From NCBI GenBank assembly GCA_964017045.1, contig OZ024810.1:18562704-18626703 (forward strand): a DNA stretch of 64,000 nt. Direction: 5' to 3'. Below are positions 43,730 through 55,404 of this stretch, piece by piece. The position numbers and the translations under genes are program-made. Within the stretch, counting starts at the first letter, position 1, and each line of letters opens with the position of its first letter. The notes beneath the pieces were generated by a model. That model saw only the letters and a list, made by a program, of their open reading frames with translations. It ran no database searches and had not been told where the DNA came from. The stretch comes from Omphiscola glabra (lineage: Eukaryota > Mollusca > Gastropoda > Lymnaeidae).

Positions 43730-44612
43730 AAGCGGTGTGTCGTAGCGACATCGGCGCGGTGTGTCGCGCCACATCTCACCGTTCCATACCTAACTTCATG
43801 GTGCGGTATTTTCTGCCGTCTGGTGAACTCATTCGTTACTCAACGGCACCTCGTGATCATGACGTGCTAAACATGGCGACGACGGTGCTCACCAACGCGC
43901 AATGTTTTGTACTTCCGGTCGCCATTGCACGGATAGTGACGTACTGGACCAGACGATCCTCATGACCGAGTTGTATCGCTTTATTTTCACTGGTGTGGGG
44001 AATGAGACTTATTTTCAACTGAAGAAAAACGGATTGTGCAACAGGAATTTTCAAACACAACCCTGTGGTCTTATCATGTCTGCACCAATTAGTCTGACTT
44101 ATATGCCGTCCCCGTGAAAAGCCCCAGAAAATAACGCAACATGTTCTGTCCCGGACGTGACTACTTATGATTACCGTAAGTTTGGTCGTCATGACATCGT
44201 CAGCATTTGAGTGATGTCCAGAGAGATGAGGGAAAGAAAAACCCGACGAGAGACGAGCTATTTGAAAGTGCAGCCTAAGGCGATTCATGATATACTATTA
44301 ATGCCCAAGGCTTATCCTTCCGGTTCTGTGATTATCCGTGATAATTTGTTTATCGTGGAATATTTTTTTCATCAAACAATTTCCAAAGACTTGGATTATT
44401 TCCTAACGTCTGCTTTAAACAGGGCTCGTCCTTGAACCCTGACATTGGACCGCTAAAGGGTCGAGATATTTCAATCCTGGATTAACATCAATGGACACCT
44501 CCTGGTGAAGAGACCAAAATGTTCCTTAGTGAATGAAGCAGAATTTCGTTAGAGCGCTTGTGATGTGCACTAGCAGTTACATTTCTGTTTGTATTAATAA
44601 TAATAAAAAATA
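43730..44612 (+). other. Presumed Sp6-9 3' UTR
   Basis: About 880 bp of non-repetitive sequence after the stop, unlike the surrounding repeat-rich DNA. AATAAA at 44602-44607 is the first good polyadenylation signal. The true 3' end is unconfirmed. Confidence 0.45.
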
Positions 44613-44709
44613 TTTGAGTACATTTCATGCTATTGTATTCTAATGTATGTATTTTGTGGCTACGTGTCCATGTGTCATTTGCCTAGAATATTCTCTGCAG
44701 ATTTTAGAT

Positions 44710-44888
44710 CAGTGGTTCTCGACCTTCCTAATGCCCCAACCCTTTAATACAGTTCCTCAAGTTGTGGCGACCCCAAAACACACAATTATTTTCGTCGCTA
44801 CTTCATAACTGTAGTGTATATGTGTTTTCTTATGGTCTTACGCGACCCCTGTGAACGGGTCACTCGCCACACAGGCTGAGAACCGCTG
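44710..44888 (+). mobile_element. SPIN-like non-autonomous hAT element
   Basis: The start is CAGTGGTTCTCGACCTTCCT and the end is CACAGGCTGAGAACCGCTG. Flanks TTTTAGAT (44702-44709) and TTTCAGAT (44889-44896) match at 7 of 8 bases. It is 179 bp, with TTCGTCGCTACTTCATAACT inside, and the central SPIN region is missing. Confidence 0.86.
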
Positions 44889-45065
44889 TTTCAGATAACC
44901 GTTTCTCTAGTTCATAGAAACAACTGGCGATAGCGCTAGAGCAAGGATAGGCAAACCTATCGTGCAGCAGGCCGAACAGAAAGTGGGGTCTATTGTTGTT
45001 ATTATTTTTTAAAGGTAGCCTCTGGAGTTTAACATAACAAAAATTGACTTTAAAATAATCATCAT

Positions 45066-45440
45066 CATCATCAGGTCCCGTAGTCCTTCGACCGTTGGGG
45101 CGCCACAGATGACATGTACACTATTCTTCTCCATTCCTCTCGGTCTTCTGCCCTACGCATAGCATCGGCCAGTTGTAATCCCGTCCATTCTTTGATATTA
45201 TCTTCCCATCTTTTTCTTTGTCTTCCTCTTCTTCTCCCTCCTCTAGTAGTGCCCTGCAAGATCTCTTTGGCGAGCCCTTGTTTTCTGGTCACGTGGCCAT
45301 ACTACTCAAGTTTGCGCTTTTTAACAGACGTCAGGAGGTCATCGTGTTGCCCAATTGCCTGACGAATCCTTTCTTTTATTTGCTCATTGGTGATGTGGTC
45401 TCTATAGCAGATGCCAAGAATGCCTCTGTAACATCTCATC
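45066..45440 (-). pseudogene. Non-LTR retrotransposon ORF2 C-terminal remnant
   Basis: The minus strand reads MRCYRGILGICYRDHITNEQ, then IGQHDDLLTSVKKRKLE, a stop where Trp is expected, YGHVTRKQGLAKEILQGTT and GRQRKRWEDNIKEWTG. This is the post-reverse-transcriptase tail common in animal LINEs. The in-frame stop and lack of the RT core make it dead. Confidence 0.75.
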
Positions 45441-45544
45441 TCATTATTAAAATAATAAATACATTAAAAAACGAATTATTTCTATATCACTAAGAGATCA
45501 TTCTACATTAGGGGGTTCTTAAACTTTTAATGACAATAATAAAT

Positions 45545-45790
45545 TCCATTACAAAAAAAACACCCGCTTCGTCCCTAAATAAGGCTCGAAGCGCTATCAA
45601 AATACAAAACGCTACGATGCAAAGTTGACATACAAGCCTATCGACTGTACAAGCCAATATATGTTACATAGACATAGAGAAATATGAGCAAGCTCCCCGA
45701 AAACAAGGAGGGAGACTATATCACCCCCAGCAGGTGAGTTCGAAAAAGATGTGTTTTCAACTCAGTTTTGAAAGACTGCAGTGTCTGGCT
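45545..45790 (-). mobile_element. Diverged LINE 3' end, reverse orientation
   Basis: GGCTCGAAGCGCTATC, then TTTTCAACTCAGTTTTGAAA and GACTGCAGTGTCTGGCTGTT parallel the LINE tails at 33155 and 63358 but are more diverged. No intact reading frame. Confidence 0.5.
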
Positions 45791-45909
45791 GTTTCATATC
45801 CACACCGCACTTATTTATTTGAAGCGGGTAAAAAATAAGTGAGGGGGGGGGGGCGGAGGGAGGGGGTGGAATACAATACGTAAAGTGAAGAACAATTTTC
45901 AACAATATA

Positions 45910-46093
45910 CGTTACTAGGAGGAGTAGCCCACCAAAACGTTACTAGGAGGAGTAGCCCACCAAAACGTTACTAGGAGGAGTAGCCCACCAAAACGTTACT
46001 AGGAGTAGCCCACCAAAACGTTACTAGGAATAGCCCACCAAAACGTTACTAGGAATAGCCCACCAAAACGTTTCTAGGAGTAGCCCACCAAAA
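45910..46093. repeat. Minisatellite, 25-28-bp unit, 7 copies
   Basis: ACGTTACTAGGAGGAGTAGC plus CCACCAAA; later copies lose one GGA. Confidence 0.92.
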
Positions 46094-46199
46094 AATGGTG
46101 GACACATTATGTGAACTTTCGATCTATTAAAGCTACTTTCCAAAACAGCCGTTCACGTAATTTATTTCCCAATTGGTGCTGCATCCCCACCCTCAACCC

Positions 46200-46368
46200 T
46201 TTTCTTCCAGCTATGCCACCACACACGTTTTTTCCAGCTATGCCACCACACACGTTTTTTCCAGCTATGCCACCACACACGTTTTTTCCAGCTATGCCAC
46301 CACACACTATTTTCCAGCTATGCCACCGCACACGTTTTTTCCAGCTAGGCCACCGCACACGTTTTTCA
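46200..46368. repeat. Minisatellite, 27-bp unit, 6-7 copies
   Basis: CAGCTATGCCACCACACACG plus TTTTTTC. 46370-47080 is unique sequence. AGTTTGAAGACACCTG near 46778 looks like a hAT 3' terminus without partner. Confidence 0.92.
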
Positions 46369-47084
46369 TGTCCCTGAATTCTATTAATATTCTGATGTCC
46401 CACACCCATTTACACCCAAATATTTATTAAATTTTATTTAAACTTAAACTGACACAATCTCGCCGAACAAAAGACAATTTTACGCACCAAACGCACTTGC
46501 GGTATTTTTAAGAATATCATTAGCGCAGTTAACGGGAATTTTATTTTGCGCGCCATTGAACGCACAATTTTACTAACTTCATTTCCCACCTAGAGAATGG
46601 TATGTGTTGATCAGCATTTCAGTGGGAAGTATACAGGCCTCCTTTTTTGTTTAATCGATGGTCGATGGCTGGTTTCATATTTGTCACTGCTTCTAGTGCT
46701 ACTCGAGTACCCGTACAGCGGGCAAGCGGGTCGGGTTAAGGACCCTTTCGCGGGCCGGATCTGGCCCACGGTCCTTAGTTTGAAGACACCTGTTCTAGGC
46801 ATAAATATTATGCATATATATTTAAATTTAAAAAACAACACAATTTCCTGAGATGATAACTAAGTGCATCTAATGGCTAGCTACTATAGTTGATATTTGC
46901 AGATCGTGAAATATTTACAAAAAGTGTAAAAGCCGCACTTTTAAACGTTCAAGCGGGCCGCATGTGACTCGCGGGCCGTAGGTTGTCCCCTCCCCGGCCC
47001 CTGGTTACAAATTTGTTCCTATACAGGCTATTCAAGGGGTAACAGCGACAGAACTTTCTCCAAAACATTCTTAATTTTAATATA

Positions 47085-47967
47085 TGAGCATGACCATGTC
47101 TAGATCCCTATGAGCATGACCATGTCTAGATCCCTATGAGCATGGCCATGTCTAGATCCCTTTGAGCATGGCCATGTCTAGATCCCTATGAGCATGACCA
47201 TGTCTAGATCCCTATGAGCATGGCCATGTCTAGATCCCTATGAGCATGGCCATGTCTAGATCGCTATGAGCATGACCATGTCTAGATCCCTATGAGGGTG
47301 ACCATATCTAGAACCGTATGAACGTGACAATGTCTAGAACCCTATGAGCGTGACCATGTCTAGAATCCTATGAACGTGACAATGTCTAGAACCCTATGAG
47401 CGTGAACATGTCTAGAACCCTTTGAGCGTGACCATGTCTGTACCCTATGAGCGTAACCATGTCTAGATCCCTATGAGCGTGACCATGTCTAGAATCCTAT
47501 GAACGTGACAATGTCTAGATCCCTATGAGCGTGACCATTTCTAGATCCCTATGAGCGTGACCATTTCTAGATCCCTATCAGCGTGACCATGTCTAGATCC
47601 CTATGAGCAGGACCATGTCTAGAATCCTATGAACGTGACAATGTCTAGAACCCTATGAGCGTGAACATGTCTAGAACCCTTTGAGCGTGACCATGTCTGT
47701 ACCCTATGAGCGTAACCATGTCTAGATCCCTATGAGCGTGACCATTTCTAGATCCCTATGAGCGTGACCATGTCTAGATCCCTATGAGCGTGACCATGTC
47801 TAGATCCCTATGAGCGTGACCATGTCTAGATCCCTATGAGCGTGACCATGTCTAGATCCCTAAGAGCTAGACCATGTCTAGATCCATATGAGCGGGACCA
47901 TGTCTAGAACCCTATGATCGGGACCATGTCTAGATCCCTATGAGCATGACCATGTCTAGAACCCTTA
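47085..47967. repeat. Minisatellite, 26-bp unit, about 34 copies, with 259-bp duplication
   Basis: ATGAGCATGACCATGTCTAG plus ATCCCT. A distinctive run of variants beginning AGAATCCTATGAACGTGACA occurs at 47362 and again at 47621, 259 bp apart, including the shortened CATGTCTGTACCC unit. That indicates a block duplication of ten units. Confidence 0.96.
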
Positions 47968-48289
47968 GCTGAATCTAAGAGAAAACTCAACGTCCTCTAC
48001 TTGTAGAGAGACGAGCCTCGTTCTGACCTATACACAACCTGTGCCACCATAAGCCCCCTCCCCCCCCACCCCCCACCCCCAGGTCTCCCACACTAAACAT
48101 AAACTCGAGGATTTGAAATGTGAACACAGGGACAAAACAATTACAGGTATTGACAGTGCGGCAGGTGCTGGTCCACACATTGGTAGGATGAGACAAAACA
48201 CAGCTTTGTATTTTCTTTTTATTGTCATCTGTGCCATGGCGTAGCCTGGTCCATACGGGCCACACGGTTTAAATTTGGAATAAGGCATC

Positions 48290-48975
48290 GGTCTGCATAC
48301 AGTGACAGCATGTCATATGTTTACATACAAGGATATGATGTCATCAGTCTACATACTGGGATATGATGTCATCTGTTTACATAAAGGGATATGATGTCAT
48401 CTGTTTACATACAGGGATATGATGTCATCTGTTTACATACTGGGATATGATGGCATCAGTCTACATACTGGGATATGATGTCATCAGTCTACATACTGGG
48501 ATATGATGTCATCAGTCTACATAGTGGAATATGATGTCATCTGTTTACATACAGGGATATGATGTCATCAGTCGAAATACAGTGATATGATGTCATCTGT
48601 TTACATACAGGGTTATGATGTCATCAGTCTACATACAGGGATATGATGTCATCTGTTTACATACGGGGATATGATGTCATCTGTTTACATACGGGGATAT
48701 GATGTCATCAGTCTACATACAGTGATATGATGTCATCTGTTTACATACAGTGATATAATGTCATCTGTTTACATACAGGGTTATGATGTCATCAGTCTAC
48801 ATACAGTGATATGATGTCATCTGTTTACATACAGTGATATGATGTCATCAGTCTACATACAGTGATATGATGTCATCTGTTTACATACAGGGTTATGACG
48901 TCATCAGTCTACATACAGTGATATGATGTCATCTGTTTACATACAGGGTTATGATGTCATCAGTCTACATTGGGA
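48290..48975. repeat. Minisatellite, 28-bp unit, about 24 copies
   Basis: GGGATATGATGTCATCTGTT plus TACATACA, or CAGTCTACATACTG variants. Every unit carries TGATGTCA, one base off the CRE/AP-1 palindrome. 47970-48290 holds a C-rich stretch and no gene. Confidence 0.95.
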
Positions 48976-49083
48976 TACACAGGATGTCAGTAAAATTTTC
49001 TATGCTACCGCCCACACATGAAACATAATAATTAAATGATACAATTTGTACATGATACGATACTGACAAGTTGGGTTGAAACT

Positions 49084-50345
49084 TACCACCCCATCCACAC
49101 CCACTTACCACACCACCCGCACCCACTTACCACCACACCCACTTTCCACCACACCCACTTACCACCACACCCACTTATGACCACACCCACTTACCATCCC
49201 ACCCGCACCCACTTACAACCACACCCACTTACCACCACACCCACTTACCACCACACCCACTTTCCACCACACCCACTTACCACCAAACCCACTTATGACC
49301 ACACCCACTTACCATGCCACCCGCACCCACTTACCAACACACCCACTTACCACGCCACCCAAACCCACTTACCACCCCACCCCCACCACTTACCACCCCA
49401 CCCCCACCACTTACCACCACACCCACTTACCACCCCACCCGCACCCACTTACCACCACACCCACTTACCACCACACCCACTTACCACCACACCCACTTAC
49501 CACCCCACCCGCACCCACTTACCACCCCACCCACACCCACTTACCACCACACCAACTTACCACCACACTCACTTACCACCCCACCCACACCCACTTACCA
49601 CCACACCAACTTACCACAACACTCACTTACCACCCCACCCGCACCCACTTACCACCACACCCACTTACCACCACACCCACTTACCACCCCACCCCCACAA
49701 CTTACCACCACACCCACTTACCACCCCACACGCACCCACTTACCACCACACCCACTTACCACCCGCACCCACTTACCACCCCACCCACACCAACTTACCA
49801 CCACACCCACTTACCACCACACCAACTTACCACCACACTCACTTACCACCCCACCCCCACCCACTTACCACCACAAACACTTACCACCACATCCACTTAC
49901 CACCACACTCACTTACCACCCCACTCACACCCACTTACCACCACACCCACTTACCACCATACCCACTTACCACCACACCCACTTACCACCACACCCACTT
50001 TCCACCACACCCACTTACCACCACACCCACACCCACATCAACCAGCAACCACTGACCACAACAACCCACACCCACTTACCACCCCACCCGCACCAACTTA
50101 CCACATCAACCAGCAACCCCTGACCCCAACAACCCACACCCACTTACCACATCAACCAGCACCCACTGACCAACCCTATACCCGCCACTCACTTAACAAC
50201 CCACCCGCACCCACTTACCACATCAACCGGCACCCATTGACCAAACCTTCCCGCACCGTACCCATTGACCACAACAACCAGCACCCACTGACCACAACAA
50301 ACGACACCCACTTACCACCCCAACCCACGCCCACTTAACACCCCA
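49084..50345. repeat. C/A-rich minisatellite, 16-bp unit with longer variants
   Basis: ACTTACCACCACACCC alternates with 21-22-bp forms containing CCACCCGCACCC. There are about 75 units. All three forward frames stay open for 269-347 codons (Thr/His/Pro-rich). That is a repeat artefact: the + strand has almost no G. 50345-50520 is diverged array and unique sequence. Confidence 0.96.
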
Positions 50346-50521
50346 ACCATCACCCACATATCATCCCCACCTGCACCCCCATCCCAACCACCACATCCTT
50401 ACCGCACGAACCCTTACACCAGCCCTGTATAACATTATGTATTCTTTTATACAAAGATTTCAATACCCCAACTAATTATTTTCGTTTCCGCAGACGATCT
50501 AAGATATCAAATTATTTTTTT

Positions 50522-50990
50522 TCAAAATGAGGCTGCGCCCCACCTCCTCCTTCTCATCTTCAGTTGGTCTACAACAAGCTCAACAATGGCTTTGAAGATG
50601 TTCCGAACACCCCGAGAGGAAAACAGTTTATCGTCGAGAGGAAAACATTTAACACCCATCTCAGAAAGAGCTTCACACTCTCTCCTGTTAAGAGGAATCT
50701 CGATTAGATAAGATAGCCACCCCGTACAGCTACGCCGTGTCGCGTTGTTGCTAGGCCGATAAGAACATGGCGGCAGCCACTTCCGGTAATTACCCGCCCT
50801 TGAGGAGGTGTTGTGGATTAGAAGGACTCCTCCAGAAAGTGTGGTGGTAATTGTGGGCGGAGACAGGGTGAGAGAGAAAGAAAAAAAGGTAGAGATAAAA
50901 GGAGTAGGAGGTATAACTAGTGGGTTACGCCAGGTAAAGGGAGGTTGGAGTTCGCTCAGGTAAAATACCCTCAGGTGTGTCAAATTAGTT
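50522..50990. promoter_or_regulatory. Non-repetitive island with promoter-like motif cluster
   Basis: GTTGCTAGG (50747-50755, X-box half-like), CATGGCGGC (50766-50774, YY1-like) and ACTTCCGG (50779-50786, ETS) lie within 40 bp, as in TATA-less animal promoters. A 153-codon frame runs on the minus strand across the island, with no family I recognise. Promoter use is only a possibility. Confidence 0.2.
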
Positions 50991-51074
50991 CAAGATGTTT
51001 TACCTTTAACTTTGAGCTTATATGTAAAAAAAATAAATAATTGACTTTCATGTTATCAGTGAGCCATTTGTTCA

Positions 51075-51515
51075 TCGTAAGGACCAGCGGATTAGCCTAT
51101 CTATATACCGATATTGCTGTACAGGGATTAGCCTACTTATATATTGCTGGGCAAGGATTAGCCTATCTATATACCGGTATTGCTGAATAGGGATTAACCT
51201 ATTTATATATTGCTGGACAAGGATTAGACAGGATTATTACGATTCTGAAAACAAACAAACTATTGTAACTGTAAGAAAGGAAGAGAAAAATATGTCTGTA
51301 TTTTTCGATTATTTCTCAATTTCACATCAAACAAAAAGTTTAAGTCTAAGAACATCAGTGGACATCCTGGCTACATGTAGCCTATCCCAGGGGGGAGGGG
51401 GAGAATCCTAGCTACATGTAGCCTATCCCGGGGGGGAATCCTGGCTACAGTTAGCCTGTCCCCCGGAGGTGGATTCTAGCTACATGTAACCTATCCCACG
51501 GGGGAATCCTCATGG
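51075..51515. repeat. Two irregular short arrays
   Basis: GGATTAGCCTATCTATATAC with TTGCTG is repeated about five times at 51075-51232. CTACATGTAGCCTATCCC with a G run is repeated about four times at 51365-51515. Both contain TAGCCTAT, so they may share origin. Confidence 0.8.
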
Positions 51516-51627
51516 CTACAAGCGGAGTCACATTTTCCTGACCTAGCTCCTAAGTCTTAGTCGTGTCACAATCTCTGGCAGAAACATGGGGTACTTCTGA
51601 GTTTAACACCGAAATATACGTACAAGA

Positions 51628-52215
51628 TTGTTGTATTTGATGGACGTACACATTGGGTGTATTTGATGGACGTACATGTTGGGTGTACTTGATGGACGTA
51701 CACGTTGGGTGTATTTGATGGACGTACATGTTGGGTGTACTTGATGGACGTACATGTTGGGTGTATTTGATGGACGTACACGTTGGGCGTATTTGATGGA
51801 CGTACACGTTGGGTGTACTTGATGGATGTACATGTTGGGCGTATTTGATGGACGTACACGTTGGGCGTATTTGATGGACGTACACGTTGGGTGTACTTGA
51901 TGGACGTACATGTTGGGTGTATTTGATGGACGTACATGTTGGGTGTATTTGATGGACGTACATGTTGGGTGTATTTGATGGACGTACATGTTGGGTGTAT
52001 TTGATGGACGTACATGTTGGATGTATTTGATGGACGTACATGTTGGGTGTATTTGATGGAGGTACATGTTGGGTGTATTTGATGGACGTACATGTTGGGT
52101 GTATTTGATGGACGTACATGTTGGGTGTATTTGATGGACGTACATGTTGGGTGTATTTGATGGACGTACATGTTGGGTGTATTTGATGGACGTACATGTT
52201 GGATGTATTTGATGC
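51628..52215. repeat. Minisatellite, 26-bp unit, about 23 copies
   Basis: ATTTGATGGACGTACATGTT plus GGGTGT with ATGTT/ACGTT, ATTT/ACTT and GGGC variants. The ACGTT/CGTATT forms cluster in the first half and homogeneous ATGTT forms fill the second. 52216-52870 is unique sequence without a recognisable gene. Confidence 0.96.
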
Positions 52216-52876
52216 ATTTTCACGTTGGAGACATGTTAGATATTATTGGGTATACATGTAGGATGTACCAATAGGAAATTAAGGGGCAGTACCAAATATC
52301 ATCATCTGGACTTCTTCCTCCAGAGTTCTCCATGCCAGTGGCCTATACACCATGTTTTATGTCGGCGCCGTCCAGACCTTTTTCAGACAGACCAAGCCGC
52401 AAGCAGGGGCGTCGCTCGCCCAGAACAATGCGCAAGCGCCGCCTTTGATACCTTGTTGCCGCAAGGCGTCAAAATTCGTTTGTGTCATTTCGTCGTGAAT
52501 CGAATGAGTTGAAAGTCTTTGTCAGATTTTGATATCATCTCCACTAAAATAGATATAGGCTTTCCGCGGGCCCCGGGGTAAAGCTAATCTCCTGGACAAC
52601 TATGTAACCTCGTTTTGGTCTGTTTTGTTTTGGTGAAATCCATCTTCCCCCGAGGCTTGACGACGGCGTGTTTGAGACCCCTCGAGTCCGCTAATTGAAT
52701 TAATATTGAACGAATGTTTAAGATCTTTGCCGGCTCCCGATCCCCCACCCCCCCACCCACACGCCTCGCCCCGTTGTTCTCTTGATCAATATTTTTTCTC
52801 TTCTTCCTCAGTTGAATGTGTCAGCACTCACATCGAAAAATTGTCATCGCTGTATCATTGAAGGATGGGTGTTTGA

Positions 52877-53059
52877 CAGTGGCGTAGGAAGTGATGTGCG
52901 GGGGGGGGGGGGGGGAGGAGGTTCGCCCCGTGCGTCACCTTTTTATTTATATGGAGGGGTGGCGTGTTCGGCCAACTTCTAAAGGGAGCATGGAAACGGG
53001 AGTTTTAAAAGAAATGCTTTAAACGCCCAAAGGCGGCACTAACCCTGGCTACGCCACTG
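52877..53059 (+). mobile_element. hAT-type MITE, CAGTGGCGTAG termini, different interior
   Basis: It starts CAGTGGCGTAGGAAGTGATG and ends CCTGGCTACGCCACTG. Flanks GTGTTTGA (52869-52876) and ATGTTTGA (53060-53067) agree at 7 of 8. The interior (G run, CCGTGCGTCACC, AACGCCCAAAGGCGGC) differs from copies A-C, so it is a separate subfamily sharing the terminal repeat. Confidence 0.84.
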
Positions 53060-53152
53060 ATGTTTGATCACTGATGCCGAATCAGAAGTGAGATCAAATA
53101 CCGGTGACTTATTTTATATCGTGAAATGGTAATTGTATACTTTTGTATTTTA

Positions 53153-54385
53153 TAATGCACCGATTGAGTTGTTGTTGTGGGTGCATGCCAAGATGACCGA
53201 TTGAGTTGTTGTTGTGGGTGCATGCCAAGATGACCGATTGAGTTGTTGTTGTGGGTGCATGTCAAGATGACCGATTGAGTTGTTGTTGTGGGTGCATGCC
53301 AAGATGACCGATTGAGTTGTTGTTGTGGGTGCATGTCAAGATGACCGATTGAGGTGTTGTTGTGGGTGCATGCCAAGATGACCGATTGAGTTGTTGTGGG
53401 TGCATGCCAAGATGACCGATTGAGTTGTTGTTGTGGGTGCATGCCAAGATGACCGATTGAGTTGTTGTGGGTGCATGCCAAGATGACCGATTGAGTTGTT
53501 GTTGTGGGTGCATGCCAAGATGACCGATTGAGTTGTTGTTGTGGGTGCATGTCAAGATGACCGATTGAGGTGTTGTTGTGGGTGCATGCCAAGATGACCG
53601 ATTGAGTTGTTGTGGGTGCATGCCAAGATGACCGATTGAGTTGTTGTTGTGGGTGCATGTCAAGATGACCGATTGAGTTGTTGTGGGTGCATGCCAAGAT
53701 GACCGATTGAGTTGTTGTTGTGGGTGCATGTCAAGATGACCGATTGAGTTGTTGTGGGTGCATGCCAAGATGACCGATTGAGGTGTTGTTGTGGGTGCAT
53801 GCCAAGATGACCGATTGAGTTGTTGTGGGTGCATGCCAAGATGACCGATTGAGTTGTTGTTGTGGGTGCATGTCAAGATGACCGATTGAGTTGTTGTTGT
53901 GGGTGCATGTCAAGATGACCGATTGAGGCGTTGTTGTGGGTGCATGCCAAGAGCACCGATTGAGGTGTTGTTGTGGGTGCATGCCAAGAGCACCGATTGA
54001 GGCGTTGTTGTGGGTGCATGCCAAGAGCACCGATTGAGGCGTTGTTGTGGGTGCATGCCAAGAGCACCGATTGAGGCGTTGTTGTGGGTGCATGCCAAGA
54101 GCACCGATTGAGGCGTTGTTGTGGGTGCATGCCAAGAGCACCGATTGAGGCGTTGTTGTGGGTGCATGCCAAGAGCACCGATTGAGGCGTTGTTGTGGGT
54201 GCATGCCAAGAGCACCGATTGAGGCGTTGTTGTGGGTGCATGCCAAGAGCACCGATTGAGGCGTTGTTGTGGGTGCATGCCAAGAGCACCGATTGAGGCG
54301 TTGTTGTGGGTGCATGCCAAGAGCACCGATTGAGGCGTTGTTGTGGGTGCATGCCAAGAGCACCGATTGAGGTGTTGTTGTGGGT
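53153..54385. repeat. Minisatellite, 37/34-bp unit, about 34 copies, two sub-arrays
   Basis: GACCGATTGAGTTGTTGTTG plus TGGGTGCATGCCAAGAT. The first two thirds mix 37-bp and 34-bp units (loss of one TTG) and CATGCC/CATGTC. From about 53930 the array becomes uniform, with GAGGCGTTGTTG and AGAGCACC. It encodes only repeat artefact peptides on the minus strand. Confidence 0.96.
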
Positions 54386-54414
54386 CCTTCGCATGCCAAG
54401 ATGACCACTTGTTC

Positions 54415-55035
54415 AATATTCCATGGTGAGTAGATAGACGGCCTGCCACGATGACCATTATTCCATGGTGAGTTGGCAGATGGCTTGCCACGATGACCAT
54501 TATTCCATGGTGAGTTGGCAGATGGCTTGCCACGATGACCATTATTCCATGGTGATTAGGCAGATGGTCTGCCACGATGACCCTTATTCCATGGTGAGTT
54601 GGCAGATGGCTTGCCACGATGACCATTATTCCATGGTGATTAGGCAGAGGCATGGCCTGCCACGATGACCATTATTCCATGGTGAGTAGGCAGATGGCCT
54701 GCCACGATGACCCTTATTCCATGGTGAATTGGCAGATGGCTTGCCACGATGACCATTATTCCATGGTGAGTAGGCAGGACGCCTGCCAAGATGACCATTA
54801 GGCCATATTACATGGTAAGTAGGCAGATGGCCTGCCACGATGACCATTAGGCCATATTCCACAGTGAGTAGGCAGATGGCTTGCCACGATGACCATTATT
54901 CCATGGTGAGTAGGTAGACGGCCTGCCACGATGACCATTAGGCTATATTCCACAGTGAGTAGGCAGATGGCCTGCCAAGATGACCATTAGGCCATATTCC
55001 ACGGTGAGTAGGCAGGTGGCTTGCCTGCCGAGATG
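54415..55035. repeat. Minisatellite, about 42-bp unit, about 14 copies
   Basis: CATGGTGAGTAGGCAGATGG plus CCTGCCACGATGACCATTATT, some units carrying an added AGGCCATA. It follows directly after the previous array and shares AAGATGACC with it. 55036-55400 is unique, with a C run near 55365. Confidence 0.94.
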
Positions 55036-55404
55036 ACCAAGGCTTTATTCCAGGATATTTATCAGATTTAGGCTATAATAAATGAATGATATTTTACAAA
55101 TGATTCTATGCAAATATCTATATTTAGATATTATCGTTAGCCATTCAGCCTTCTATAATTTTTGAAGTTCAAATCGGTGCACATTCCCCTTTAAAAAAGC
55201 CTCACCTCATTATGATGCCATACATGTGATCGTATTTTAAACAGATCTAATCACTTACCAGATGTACATAGAAATCTTGGCTGCATCACTTTCAAGACCA
55301 ATAATAACAACCATGCTATTCACACATAACGCGCTTAAAATTCTTCATTTTCCTTAAACCTTCCCCCCCCCCCCCCGTGTGAATCTTTTCTTATTACGTC
55401 CTTA

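Noticed and set aside
49036..50338. Three overlapping Thr/His/Pro-rich frames of 269-347 codons
   Set aside because: All three frames of a G-poor 16-bp array are open. A true mucin-like exon would be open in one frame only.
52246..52512. 88-codon open frame as a gene
   Set aside because: No recognisable family, no splice signals in register, and its length is within chance expectation.
51550..54653. Several 170-250-codon minus-strand frames
   Set aside because: Repeat translations of the 26-bp and 37/34-bp arrays; peptides are periodic with the DNA unit.
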